In this document: positions 43,586-51,907 of the stretch, piece by piece
Layout of the letters: each line of letters begins with the position of its first letter
How positions within the stretch are numbered: position 1 is the stretch's first letter
From: an uncultured Chitinophagaceae bacterium
GTDB taxonomy: Bacteria > Bacteroidota > Bacteroidia > Chitinophagales > Chitinophagaceae
DNA: 64,000 bases
Direction: 5' to 3'
NCBI GenBank assembly: GCA_937873715.1
Contig: CALMYJ010000005.1
Coordinates: 310,001 to 374,000 of the forward strand
The notes under the pieces: model-generated
Databases searched by the model: none
The model's input: the letters and a program-made list of their open reading frames with translations, nothing else
Told to the model about the DNA's origin: nothing
Translations under genes and position numbers: made by a program

Positions 43586-44779
43586 ATGGAAACAGCAAAA
43601 AGATTAGAAGGCATTGGTGAATACTACTTCTCTCAAAAACTTAGAGAGATTGATGCGATGAATAAAGCCGGAAAGCAGGTGATTAACCTGGGCATTGGCA
43701 GTCCAGATTTACCACCACACCCGGATGTAATTAAAACATTGCATGAAGAAGCGATGAAGCCCAACCAGCATGCCTACCAAAGCTATAAGGGCAGCCCGGT
43801 GTTGAGAAATGCCATTGCCCACTGGTATAAAAAATGGTATGCCGTTGAACTGAACCCGGATACGGAAATATTGCCCCTTATTGGCAGTAAGGAAGGGATT
43901 ATGCATATCTGCATGACGTATCTTGAAGAAGACACAGCAGTACTGGTGCCCAACCCGGGGTACCCTACTTATGCCAGTGCTTTGAAAATTTCAGGCGCAG
44001 CACCGTTATACTACGATCTTAAAAAAGAAAATAATTACTATCCCGATTTTACCCAAATGGAAAGCTTAGTAGAGCAGGGAACAAAAAATTATACAAAAGG
44101 GGTAAAGCTGCTTTTTGTGAATTATCCCCAAATGCCAACAGGTCAGTTGCCAACAAAAGCCATGTTTGAGCAGTTGGTAGCCTTTGCAAAAAGGCATAAC
44201 ATTTTACTGGTACATGATAATCCTTATAGTTTCATTTTGAATGATAGCCCTATGAGTTTGCTGAGTGTAGCTGGGGCAAAAGAAGTGGCGGTTGAATTAA
44301 ATTCATTGAGCAAATCGCACAATATGGCCGGCTGGAGAGTGGGTATGCTGGTGGGTGCCAAAGATAAGATTGATGAAGTGCTACGCTTTAAAAGTAATAT
44401 GGACAGCGGCATGTTTTTACCCCTGCAGTTTGCGGCGGCAAAAGCCCTTGAGCTTGGGCAGCCCTGGCATGATGAAGTAAATAAAGTGTACCGGGCAAGA
44501 AGGGAAAAAGTATTTGAACTTTTAAGCTTGCTGGATTGTACGTTCGATACTACACAGGCTGGCATGTTTGTATGGGCAGCCATACCCTCAAAGTACAAGG
44601 ATGGGTTTGAACTGAGCGATAAAGTATTGCATGAAGCGAATGTGTTCATCACACCGGGTGGCATATTTGGCAGTGCCGGCAACGCTTTTGTACGGGTAAG
44701 CCTGTGCAGCCCGGAACAGCAATTTGAAGCGGCAATTAAAAGGATTAAAGAATCTGTAGTGAATAAGCAGCATGTTTAA
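43586..44779 (+). CDS. Class I/II aminotransferase, probable aromatic/aspartate aminotransferase
   Basis: A 397-residue fold type I PLP enzyme likely to transaminate phenylpyruvate and hydroxyphenylpyruvate (or prephenate) in this operon. Visible features: VINLGIGSPDLPPHPDVI, YKGSPVLRNAIAHWY, VPNPGYPTYASAL, HDNPYS and the PLP Lys in ELNSLSKSHNMAGWRVGMLVG, plus FVRVSLC near the end. The usual NPTG motif reads NYPQMPTG, with Met in place of the Asn that normally contacts PLP. Its last codons overlap the tyrA start by 8 bases, so the two are coupled. Position between pheA and tyrA argues for an aromatic substrate; LL-DAP or aspartate aminotransferase remain possible. Confidence 0.88.
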   Translation: METAKRLEGIGEYYFSQKLREIDAMNKAGKQVINLGIGSPDLPPHPDVIKTLHEEAMKPNQHAYQSYKGSPVLRNAIAHWYKKWYAVELNPDTEILPLIGSKEGIMHICMTYLEEDTAVLVPNPGYPTYASALKISGAAPLYYDLKKENNYYPDFTQMESLVEQGTKNYTKGVKLLFVNYPQMPTGQLPTKAMFEQLVAFAKRHNILLVHDNPYSFILNDSPMSLLSVAGAKEVAVELNSLSKSHNMAGWRVGMLVGAKDKIDEVLRFKSNMDSGMFLPLQFAAAKALELGQPWHDEVNKVYRARREKVFELLSLLDCTFDTTQAGMFVWAAIPSKYKDGFELSDKVLHEANVFITPGGIFGSAGNAFVRVSLCSPEQQFEAAIKRIKESVVNKQHV

Positions 44780-45620
44780 TACAGTTACTATAGTAGGCGT
44801 AGGTTTAATAGGCGGTTCATTTGCACTGGCGCTTAAAGAAAAAGGTTTTGCAAAAAAAATAATAGGTGTTGGCCGGGCTCAGGCCAGCGTTGATAAGGCA
44901 AAAGCGCTTGGACTGATAGATGCCTCCATGCCTTTGGAAGAAGCGGTTGCACAAAGTGATTTGATTTATATCTCTATACCGGTAGATGCCACACTGCCTG
45001 TAATGCAGCGGGTGATGGATATGGTAAACGAAAAGCAAATTGTAGTGGATGCAGGTTCAACTAAATTTGCATTGTGCAATATGCTGAAGGAGCATCCCAT
45101 GCGTAGCCGTTTTGTAGCTACACACCCAATGTGGGGTACCGAGCACAGCGGGCCTGAAGCGGCAGTACGTGGCGCTTTTGCAGGCCGTGCCTGTGTGATT
45201 TGTGAAAAAGAAAAAAGTGATGCGGTTGCTGTGGAAAAAATAGAAGCCCTATATAAAGCCCTTGGCATGCATATGGTGTATATGGGAGCAGAAAGCCATG
45301 ATATACATGCGGCTTATGTAAGTCATATATCACATATCACATCTTTTGCTTTGGCCAATACAGTGCTCGAAAAAGAAAGAGAAGAAGATGCCATTTTTGA
45401 ATTAGCCGGTGGTGGTTTTGAAAGTACGGTGCGTTTGGCAAAAAGTAACCCGGCTATGTGGGCACCCATATTTATGCAAAACAGGGAAAATGTACTGGAT
45501 GTATTGAACGAACATATCAGCCAGTTAAGAAAATTTAAAGCCAGCCTGGAAAAAGAGAACTGGGAATATTTAACTGAGCTAATGGAAAATGCCAATAAAA
45601 TTAGAAAGATTTTAAAGTAA
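44772..45620 (+). CDS. tyrA: Prephenate dehydrogenase
   Basis: TyrA oxidatively decarboxylates prephenate to 4-hydroxyphenylpyruvate with NAD(P). The 282-residue protein begins with the nucleotide fold TVTIVGVGLIGGSFALALKEKG, then YISIPVDATLPVM, VVDAGSTKFALC, FVATHPMWGTEHSGPEAA and SHDIHAAYVSHISHITSFALANTV with the catalytic His region (THPM and HISH), and FELAGGGFESTVRLAKSNPAMW. No ACT or chorismate mutase domain is attached. It overlaps the aminotransferase gene by 8 bases. The next 363 bases contain only a gene remnant before the DAHP synthase gene. Confidence 0.96.
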   Translation: MFNTVTIVGVGLIGGSFALALKEKGFAKKIIGVGRAQASVDKAKALGLIDASMPLEEAVAQSDLIYISIPVDATLPVMQRVMDMVNEKQIVVDAGSTKFALCNMLKEHPMRSRFVATHPMWGTEHSGPEAAVRGAFAGRACVICEKEKSDAVAVEKIEALYKALGMHMVYMGAESHDIHAAYVSHISHITSFALANTVLEKEREEDAIFELAGGGFESTVRLAKSNPAMWAPIFMQNRENVLDVLNEHISQLRKFKASLEKENWEYLTELMENANKIRKILK

Positions 45621-45653
45621 GGGATTAGGGGTTTGCAGTAAAAAAGTTGTTCT

Positions 45654-45866
45654 ATGATATTGAGGGAGGCAAGCGTAGAAGCTATTGGGCAAATACAGGT
45701 GGTATGTAATGCAGTAAAGGAAAATACATGGAGTAATCCTTCTTTGGTGAGTGATAAAGATGTGTAAGAATATTTAATGTATAAGATGCAGGGCTGAAAA
45801 GAACTGGGGATGCAAGACACAGGAGAAATAAAATTTGAAATGAAAAGAACAGAACAGTATGGCTGA
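45654..45866 (+). pseudogene. Decayed GNAT acetyltransferase with internal deletion
   Basis: In the frame of ATG 45654 the first 37 codons read like a GNAT N-terminus (MILREASVEAIGQIQVVCNA, then VKENTWSNPSLVSDKDV), followed by TAA at 45765. In the same frame, after another stop (TGA, 45795), KELGMQDTGEIKFEMKRTEQ resembles the C-terminal end of the same family (GxxxTGEIKFEM). The acetyl-CoA binding middle of about 80-100 codons is missing. The remnant is purine-rich relative to the flanks and lies between tyrA and the DAHP synthase gene. The family match is from memory of GNAT sequences and needs a search. Confidence 0.6.
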
Positions 45867-45983
45867 ATAGAAAATATACGCACAAGTGAGTGACACAACG
45901 ATGTTCAGCTATGACTCAACGGTTCGTAACAAAAAATAATACAATCAAAACATACATTATTTAAGGCAAACAAAACGATTATC

Positions 45984-47072
45984 ATGCAAACACAATTAAC
46001 CAATATGAAAGAAGTGATGCAGGAAAAATGGAATAAACGTCCATTAGTCATCAGCGGCCCATGCAGCGCCGAAACAGAAGCACAAGTGCTCGAAACAGCC
46101 GCAAGGCTGGCTAAAACAGGTAAGGTAGATGTACTGCGTGCCGGTATATGGAAGCCCCGTACCAAGCCGGGATTATTTGAAGGTATCGGCACAAAGGGTT
46201 TGCCCTGGCTGCTGCAGGCCAAGAAACTAACGGGACTGCCTACCACTGTAGAAGTAGCTACGGCAAAGCATGTGGAAGATGCTTTACAATTTGATGTAGA
46301 TATGCTTTGGATTGGCGCCCGTACCACCGTTAACCCTTTTAGTGTACAGGAAGTGGCCGATGCCCTGCGTGGCGTGGATATTCCCGTGCTCATTAAAAAT
46401 CCCATCAATGCCGATTTGGAACTGTGGACAGGTGGTATTGAAAGGGTGCAAAAAGCAGGCATCAAACAGGTAGGTATGATACACCGTGGTTTTTCTAACT
46501 ACGGCAATACCGAATACCGCAATGCACCTATGTGGCACCTGCCTATAGAAATGAAACGCAGGTTCCCCGATATGAAACTCATTTGCGATCCATCCCATAT
46601 TTGCGGCAACAGGCACATGCTGCAGGCGGTGGCGCAAAAAAGTATCGACCTCGATTTTGACGGCATCATGGTAGAAAGCCATATCGACCCTGATAATGCT
46701 TGGAGCGATGCCAAGCAACAAATTACCCCTGAAGTATTAGCCGAAATGATCGACGCTATCAAATGGCGTAATGAAAATACCGACCAGCAGGAATTTTTAA
46801 ATGCACTGGCCAAACTGCGTGAGCAAATCAATCATATAGATGATGAACTGATTACCCTGCTGGGCCAGCGTATGAAGATTGCAGATAAAATTGGTGAATA
46901 CAAAAGAGATAATAATATCACCATCCTGCAAACCAACCGCTGGAACGAAATCCTGGACAAAGCCTACAACAGGGGCGATAAAGTGGGACTGAGCCGTGAA
47001 TTTGTTACCAAGTATTTCGATGCTGTGCATCTTGAAAGTATTAATCATCAAAACAAAGTGATGAACAGTTAA
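45984..47072 (+). CDS. Bifunctional DAHP synthase/chorismate mutase
   Basis: A 362-residue fusion that performs the first shikimate-pathway step (PEP plus erythrose 4-phosphate to DAHP) and the branch step chorismate to prephenate. The type I-beta DAHP synthase domain covers about residues 1-260: VISGPCSAETEAQVLETA, LRAGIWKPRTKPGLFEGIG, WIGARTTVNPFSVQEVADAL, IKNPINADLELW, CDPSHICGNRHM, DGIMVESHIDP. The chorismate mutase (type II, AroQ) helix bundle covers about 268-355 (LREQINHIDDELITLLGQRMKIADKIGEYKRDNNI). It supplies prephenate for pheA and tyrA upstream. No promoter box was recognised before it. Confidence 0.96.
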   Translation: MQTQLTNMKEVMQEKWNKRPLVISGPCSAETEAQVLETAARLAKTGKVDVLRAGIWKPRTKPGLFEGIGTKGLPWLLQAKKLTGLPTTVEVATAKHVEDALQFDVDMLWIGARTTVNPFSVQEVADALRGVDIPVLIKNPINADLELWTGGIERVQKAGIKQVGMIHRGFSNYGNTEYRNAPMWHLPIEMKRRFPDMKLICDPSHICGNRHMLQAVAQKSIDLDFDGIMVESHIDPDNAWSDAKQQITPEVLAEMIDAIKWRNENTDQQEFLNALAKLREQINHIDDELITLLGQRMKIADKIGEYKRDNNITILQTNRWNEILDKAYNRGDKVGLSREFVTKYFDAVHLESINHQNKVMNS

Positions 47073-47132
47073 TTGCCTTTACAAGGGCTTATGAAAACTC
47101 TTATTTTTTAAACCGTAATTTTTAATTGTACA

Positions 47133-48188
47133 GTGGCTTTACAACAAGTTGACTATACCATATCGGGCAAAACAGTATCGTATTATTTCGATGCTGGTTT
47201 TGCATACCTCGAAAATATTGTATCAAAGGAAAAAACTATACTCGTTACCGATGAACATTTGTATGCCGCACAGGCTTCAAAATTTGAAGGCTGGCGCACC
47301 ATTATAATAAAAGCAGGAGAGGAGTATAAGCAGCAGGCTGCTGTAGATGATATCATCCGCCAGCTGATTGAACTGGAAGCCGACCGAAATACATTTATCG
47401 TTGGCGTTGGTGGAGGGGTGGTTACCGATATTACCGGCTATACCGCCAGTGTGTATATGCGTGGGTTAAAATTTGGTTTTGTGCCTACTACAGTACTGGC
47501 AATGGTAGATGCAGCTATTGGTGGCAAAAATGGCGTGGATGTGGGCGTGTACAAAAATCTTGTAGGCGTAATTAAGCAGCCGTCATTTTTATTATTCGAT
47601 TATTCATTATTGCAATCGCTGCCACAGGCACAGTGGATAAATGGTTTTGCAGAAGTGATTAAGCATGCCTGTATCAGGGATGCAAACTTGTTTGCATTAC
47701 TGGAGCAACATTGCCTTGATGATTTTCAGCAGGATACTGCTTTGATGGCCCAACTGATTGAAAAAAATGTACACATCAAAACCAGTCTTGTGGCTGCAGA
47801 TGAATTGGAGCAAAACGAAAGAAGGCTGCTCAACTTCGGGCACACCCTGGGCCACGCTATTGAAAATATTTACCAGTTGCCGCATGGCCATGCTGTAAGT
47901 ATTGGTATGATGGCTGCCTGTGCCTTTTCTGAAGCAATTACCGGGTTTGCCGCTGCCGATACACTGCGTATTGAACAGTTAATTGAAAAATATCAACTGC
48001 CCACTTCTATCCAGTTTGACAGGGATAAAGTATGGAGCCTTTTGAAATTAGACAAGAAAAGAATGAGCAGCGACATGAATTTTATTTTGCTCAAAAGTAT
48101 TGGAGAAGGCATAGTACACAAAATGCCTTTAACGCAATTACAACATTTAATTACCGAACGTGTTGCCGCTACTATGGCAAAAGCCTGA
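47133..48188 (+). CDS. aroB: 3-Dehydroquinate synthase
   Basis: AroB cyclises DAHP to 3-dehydroquinate with NAD and a divalent metal. In the 351-residue protein, FIVGVGGGVVTDITGYTASVYMRGLKFGFVPTTVLAMVDAAIGGKNGVDV is the NAD-binding and substrate region, and metal ligands lie in NGFAEVIKHACI (Glu), NFGHTLGHAIEN (His) and LPHGHAVSIGM (His). GTG at 47133 gives the usual short N-terminal strand. It starts 60 bases after the DAHP synthase gene and ends 5 bases before aroA. Confidence 0.96.
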   Translation: MALQQVDYTISGKTVSYYFDAGFAYLENIVSKEKTILVTDEHLYAAQASKFEGWRTIIIKAGEEYKQQAAVDDIIRQLIELEADRNTFIVGVGGGVVTDITGYTASVYMRGLKFGFVPTTVLAMVDAAIGGKNGVDVGVYKNLVGVIKQPSFLLFDYSLLQSLPQAQWINGFAEVIKHACIRDANLFALLEQHCLDDFQQDTALMAQLIEKNVHIKTSLVAADELEQNERRLLNFGHTLGHAIENIYQLPHGHAVSIGMMAACAFSEAITGFAAADTLRIEQLIEKYQLPTSIQFDRDKVWSLLKLDKKRMSSDMNFILLKSIGEGIVHKMPLTQLQHLITERVAATMAKA

Positions 48189-48193
48189 AAAAT

Positions 48194-49489
48194 ATGATTG
48201 TTACCGTAAAACCTTCCTCGCTATCCGGCAATATCAATGCCCCCACTTCTAAAAGCTCTATGCAGCGTGCCTGCGCAGCAGCATTGTTGCACCAGGGACT
48301 AACGGTTATCCATAACCCCGGCCGCAGTAATGATGATAATGCCGCCCTGAGTGTTATACAAAACCTGGGTGCCGTTGTTACTGATCATGGTGGCAGTATC
48401 GATATTATCAGTAACGGCATACAGGCTGTAGGCAATGCCATGAACTGTGGCGAAAGCGGCCTCGGTATCAGGATGTTTACACCACTTGCGGCTTTAAGTG
48501 CCAATGCTATTCGCATTGATGGCACAGGCAGCCTTGTTACAAGGCCAATGGATTTTTTTGATGACATACTGCCGCAGTTAGGCGTATCCATTCAATCTAA
48601 CCAGGGTAAGCTGCCCCTGCAGATACAGGGACCGCTGCAACCAAAAGATATTACTATTGACGGCTCTTTAAGTTCACAGTTTTTAACCGGGTTGCTTTTT
48701 GCTTTTGGCAAAGCGGCTACTGCGCCGGTAACCATTACCGTTAGTAACCTTAAAAGTAAACCTTATATTGACCTTACCCTGCAGGTAATGCAGCATTTTG
48801 GGTATAAAGTAGAGAACAAAAATTTTGAATCATTTGTGGTGTATCCTGCAGCAGCAGCGGCCGGCACCATAACATACACCGTGGAGGGCGACTGGAGTGG
48901 TGGCGCATTTTTGTTAGTGGCAGGCGCCATTGCCGGCAGCATCACCGTTGCAGGATTAGATGTATTTTCAACCCAGGCCGATAAAGCTATTTTGAAAGCT
49001 TTGATGGATAGCGGCTGCGCCATATCTATTGAAGAAAAACAAATTCATATCGGGCCACCGGCCACTGGCAGCAGCGGGTTAAAAGCCTTTCATTTTAATG
49101 CAACGGATTGCCCTGATTTATTTCCGCCCTTAGTGGCGCTGGCTGCTTATTGCAGCGGTACCACTGTTATTGAAGGGGTAAATCGCCTGGCCCATAAAGA
49201 AAGCAACCGTGGGCTAACCCTGCAGGAAGAGTTTGCAAAAATGGGTGTTACGGTAAAATTGCAGGATGACCTTATGCTGGTGGAAGGCGGCAATGGCCTG
49301 CATGCGGCAACTGTTCATTCTCATCACGACCACCGCATAGCAATGGCCTGTGCCGTAGCAGCATTATGTGCCGATGGCGAAACGGTGATTGAAGAAGCGC
49401 AGGCAGTAAATAAATCGTATCCTGAGTTTTATAATCACATACAGCAATTAGGTGCAACTGTTACATCAGTAAAGGAGGCATTAAAATAA
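48194..49489 (+). CDS. aroA: 3-Phosphoshikimate 1-carboxyvinyltransferase (EPSP synthase)
   Basis: AroA joins shikimate 3-phosphate and PEP to EPSP. From ATG 48194 (MIVTVKPSSLSGNINAPTSKSSMQRACAAAL) the enzyme has 431 residues. Conserved elements include the KSSMQRA substrate loop, NCGESGLGIRMFTPLAAL, SQFLTGLLFA, RLAHKESNRGLTLQEEF and HHDHRIAMACAVAAL. A possible 54-residue extension upstream would overlap aroB and is rejected. GESGLGIR replaces the common GNSGTxxR, as in several Bacteroidota enzymes. It lies between aroB and aroC in the operon. Confidence 0.95.
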   Translation: MIVTVKPSSLSGNINAPTSKSSMQRACAAALLHQGLTVIHNPGRSNDDNAALSVIQNLGAVVTDHGGSIDIISNGIQAVGNAMNCGESGLGIRMFTPLAALSANAIRIDGTGSLVTRPMDFFDDILPQLGVSIQSNQGKLPLQIQGPLQPKDITIDGSLSSQFLTGLLFAFGKAATAPVTITVSNLKSKPYIDLTLQVMQHFGYKVENKNFESFVVYPAAAAAGTITYTVEGDWSGGAFLLVAGAIAGSITVAGLDVFSTQADKAILKALMDSGCAISIEEKQIHIGPPATGSSGLKAFHFNATDCPDLFPPLVALAAYCSGTTVIEGVNRLAHKESNRGLTLQEEFAKMGVTVKLQDDLMLVEGGNGLHAATVHSHHDHRIAMACAVAALCADGETVIEEAQAVNKSYPEFYNHIQQLGATVTSVKEALK

Positions 49490-49506
49490 AAATAACAGCA
49501 CGGTTT

Positions 49507-50499
49507 ATGAACAGTTTTGGAAGAATTTTAAGGGTGTCCATTTTTGGTGAATCACACGGGCATTGCGTAGGAATAAATATCGACGGCTGCCCGGCGGGCC
49601 TGCCACTTAGTGTTGAAGATTTTACAACCGATATCGAAAGAAGAAAAGCTGGGGCTAAAGGCACCACACCAAGAAAAGAAGATGATATTCCCCGTATCAT
49701 GAACGGGGTGTTTAATGGTAAAACCACCGGTGCACCCATTACTATATTGTTCGATAATAATAATACCCGTAGCACCGATTACGAAAAACAAAGAGCGGTG
49801 CCCAGGCCCGGTCATGCCGATTTTGTAGCTACAAAAAAATTTGGCGGCTTTGAAGATTTCAGGGGAGGCGGGCATTTTAGCGGCAGGCTCACGGTGTGTT
49901 TGGTAGCGGCCGGGGTGGTGGCCAAAAAATTACTGAACCAGGTTAAAGTAAACGCCAGCATACTCGAAATTGGCGGTGAAAAAGATATTGAAGCCGGGTT
50001 ACAAAAAGCTATTGATCATAAAGACACTATTGGCGGTATTGTAGAATGCAGGGCAACCGGCTTACCCATCGGTATTGGTGAGCCTTTTTTCGATTCGGTG
50101 GAATCGGTGCTGAGCCATGCCGTATTTGCCATACCTGCTGTAAAAGGAATTGAGTTTGGCAGCGGCTTTGCAGCAGCTACCATGTTTGGCAGCGAGCACA
50201 ACGACTGGATTGAGGATATGAGTGGCACCACCCGTACCAATCACAGCGGCGGCGTTGTAGGCGGTATCAGTAATGGTAATGAGCTGGTGTTTCGTATTGC
50301 CATTAAGCCAACCTCATCTACACCTAAAGAGCAGCAAACACTTAATGTAGAAACAGGGGCGGTAGAAGCTTTTTCGGTAAAGGGCCGTCATGACCTTTGT
50401 ATTGCTTTAAGGGTGCCGGTGGTGCTGGAAGCGGTTACTGCATTTGTGCTGGCCGATTTGCTGCTGCTGGAACAGCGTATAGCCCGTGTGGTTAGTTGA
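49507..50499 (+). CDS. aroC: Chorismate synthase
   Basis: AroC eliminates phosphate from EPSP to give chorismate, using reduced FMN. The 330-residue protein contains the signature ESHGHCVGINIDGCPAGL, RRKAGAKGTTPRKEDD, AVPRPGHADFVATKKFGGFEDFRGGGHFSGRLT and NHSGGVVGGISNGNELVFRIAIKPTSS. It is some 20-30 residues shorter than the enterobacterial enzyme, as usual for this group. It is 17 bases after aroA and probably the last gene of the operon. Confidence 0.95.
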   Translation: MNSFGRILRVSIFGESHGHCVGINIDGCPAGLPLSVEDFTTDIERRKAGAKGTTPRKEDDIPRIMNGVFNGKTTGAPITILFDNNNTRSTDYEKQRAVPRPGHADFVATKKFGGFEDFRGGGHFSGRLTVCLVAAGVVAKKLLNQVKVNASILEIGGEKDIEAGLQKAIDHKDTIGGIVECRATGLPIGIGEPFFDSVESVLSHAVFAIPAVKGIEFGSGFAAATMFGSEHNDWIEDMSGTTRTNHSGGVVGGISNGNELVFRIAIKPTSSTPKEQQTLNVETGAVEAFSVKGRHDLCIALRVPVVLEAVTAFVLADLLLLEQRIARVVS

Positions 50500-50799
50500 T
50501 ATTGCACATTCATTTTAATGAACAACTTCATAGTTACAAGCAAGGACTGCTTTTCAGCTTTTTATTGTTTACCCAGCAATGGGAATTCCAGCTTATTATT
50601 TATTTGGAAACACTAAGGATAGCTGAGTGCTCTAACAGGTATATAGTCGCCTGTGCCACGAACCAAGGCGGAGGTATTTAGTGCAGGTGGTTTTTGAACG
50701 CAACGTCCCGTGCCGGAGACGTTGCTGGGAAGGAAACAGCTTTTTAATTCAAAGAATCTTGCGCCATAGGGAGGAACTACCTACAACTTCTAAAATCAT
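50500..50799. other. Gene-free stretch with a strong hairpin; possible dispersed-repeat remnant
   Basis: I see no gene. GCAACGTC (50700-50707) pairs with GACGTTGC (50718-50725), with an inner CCG/CGG stem in the loop, an eleven-pair hairpin with one bulged A. Only a distant TTTTT (50741-50745) follows, so it is a poor terminator. A second palindromic cluster, CGCC...GGCG, lies at about 50648-50671. The style resembles REP-type or other dispersed palindromes. Confidence 0.5.
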
Positions 50800-51402
50800 T
50801 CAATACAAACTGCTGAAATATTTTGCTTTTGTTGTCGGCCATTCGTCTTTAATAAAACTGAAATACACAGCATCTCTTATGGTGCCATCTTCATTTATGG
50901 AATGACGGCGTAATATGCCTTCCTTTACAGCGCCAATATGCTGCATAGCTTTTTGCGAACGGATATTGAGTGTGCTGGTTTTAAGTTCAATACGGTTTAA
51001 GTGCAGGGTTTCAAAACCATAGCACAGCAGTAAAAATTTGCATTGCCTGTTAAACCCTGTGGCATGCAGTTGTTGTGCCAGCCAGGTCCACCCAATTTCC
51101 AGCCTTTTATTGGCCAGGTCGATATTGCCATAGCGGGTGCTGCCCACATAGGCACCTGTAGCTTTATCTGTATACACAAAAGGATACGATTTGAAGGTAT
51201 CCCTCTCCGTGAGTGCTGTATTGATATACCGCCTGAAATGGTTTTTATTTTGTACCACCGAACTGGAAAATAGCCACAGGTTGGGGTTTTGTGCAATGAG
51301 CCACAGCGGCTCAAAATGTTTTTCTTCAAGCGGTTCAATACGTACCCTGTCGTTTTCAAGTATGATATTACTGCTGAAAAAAGCAGGAGGCTGCGTACTC
51401 AT
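50800..51402 (-). CDS. GNAT family N-acetyltransferase (RimJ/RimL-like)
   Basis: A 200-residue acetyltransferase of the RimJ/RimL group: the N-terminal strand is VRIEPLEEKHFEPLWLIAQNPNLWLF, the core YVGSTRYGNIDLANKRLEIGWTWLAQQLHATGFNRQCKFLLL carries the acetyl-CoA binding region, and LNRIELKTSTLNIRSQKAMQHIGAVKEGILRRH is the typical C-terminal block. The substrate amine is unknown. Its start overlaps the end of the NUDIX gene by 4 bases, so they are likely translated from one mRNA. Confidence 0.92.
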   Translation of the reverse strand: MSTQPPAFFSSNIILENDRVRIEPLEEKHFEPLWLIAQNPNLWLFSSSVVQNKNHFRRYINTALTERDTFKSYPFVYTDKATGAYVGSTRYGNIDLANKRLEIGWTWLAQQLHATGFNRQCKFLLLCYGFETLHLNRIELKTSTLNIRSQKAMQHIGAVKEGILRRHSINEDGTIRDAVYFSFIKDEWPTTKAKYFSSLY

Positions 51403-51860
51403 AATAACTGTTTTACAATTGATGCGGCAATTTTATCTAAAGGGAGTGTTACCGAATCGGCTGAAAAATCGTTCCAGTCAATAAAGCGGAAGCTTTCTAT
51501 CTGCTGTATTTTATCGTACAGGCCTAACTGTGCTTCAGTATAGTGAAAGGGCTGTTGTTGAATAGGGGCCGTTATAGGCTCAAGGGCATGGGCAAAATAA
51601 TAAATGGAAACTATTTGGTGTGCCGGGTTAAAAGCGCTTTGCTGGTAAATATCTGTGGTGTAAATATGGTTGCCCACTTCCACTTTTAGGTTCATTTCTT
51701 CCACAAATTCCCTTTTTAAACAATCTCTTGTGCCTTCGCCGATTTCCATGCCGCCGCCCGGAAATTTGGTGAAATAATTGCCACGTATATATTCATCGCT
51801 AACCAGCACCTGTTGTTTATCGTTCACTAATATGCCGTACACCCGTATTGTAAAATTCAT
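51399..51860 (-). CDS. NUDIX hydrolase
   Basis: A 153-residue cytoplasmic pyrophosphohydrolase. The Nudix box is at about residues 34-58: FPGGGMEIGEGTRDCLKREFVEEMNLKV matches G-x5-E-x7-R-E-x2-E-E with the metal-binding glutamates intact. The remaining strands (YFTKF, HQIVSIYYFAHAL, FRFIDWNDF) fit the fold. The substrate cannot be deduced. It overlaps the downstream acetyltransferase gene by 4 bases; a shared role in modifying a small molecule is possible. Confidence 0.92.
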   Translation of the reverse strand: MNFTIRVYGILVNDKQQVLVSDEYIRGNYFTKFPGGGMEIGEGTRDCLKREFVEEMNLKVEVGNHIYTTDIYQQSAFNPAHQIVSIYYFAHALEPITAPIQQQPFHYTEAQLGLYDKIQQIESFRFIDWNDFSADSVTLPLDKIAASIVKQLL

Positions 51861-51907
51861 TGTGTTGCTGTGTTATAAAACTGCGTTGATTGTAAATTTT
51901 TGTTGCA

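Noticed and set aside
44224-44682. 152-codon minus-strand frame inside the aminotransferase gene
   Set aside because: Shadow of a clear PLP enzyme, without motif or start context.
45323-45898. Open frame of 191 codons on the minus strand across the end of tyrA and the following gap
   Set aside because: It is antisense to tyrA for half its length, has Ser/Leu-rich composition typical of reverse-complement translation, and no family motif.
48032-48193. N-terminal extension of aroA
   Set aside because: It overlaps the end of aroB in another frame and is not part of EPSP synthase, which starts at MIVTVKPSS.
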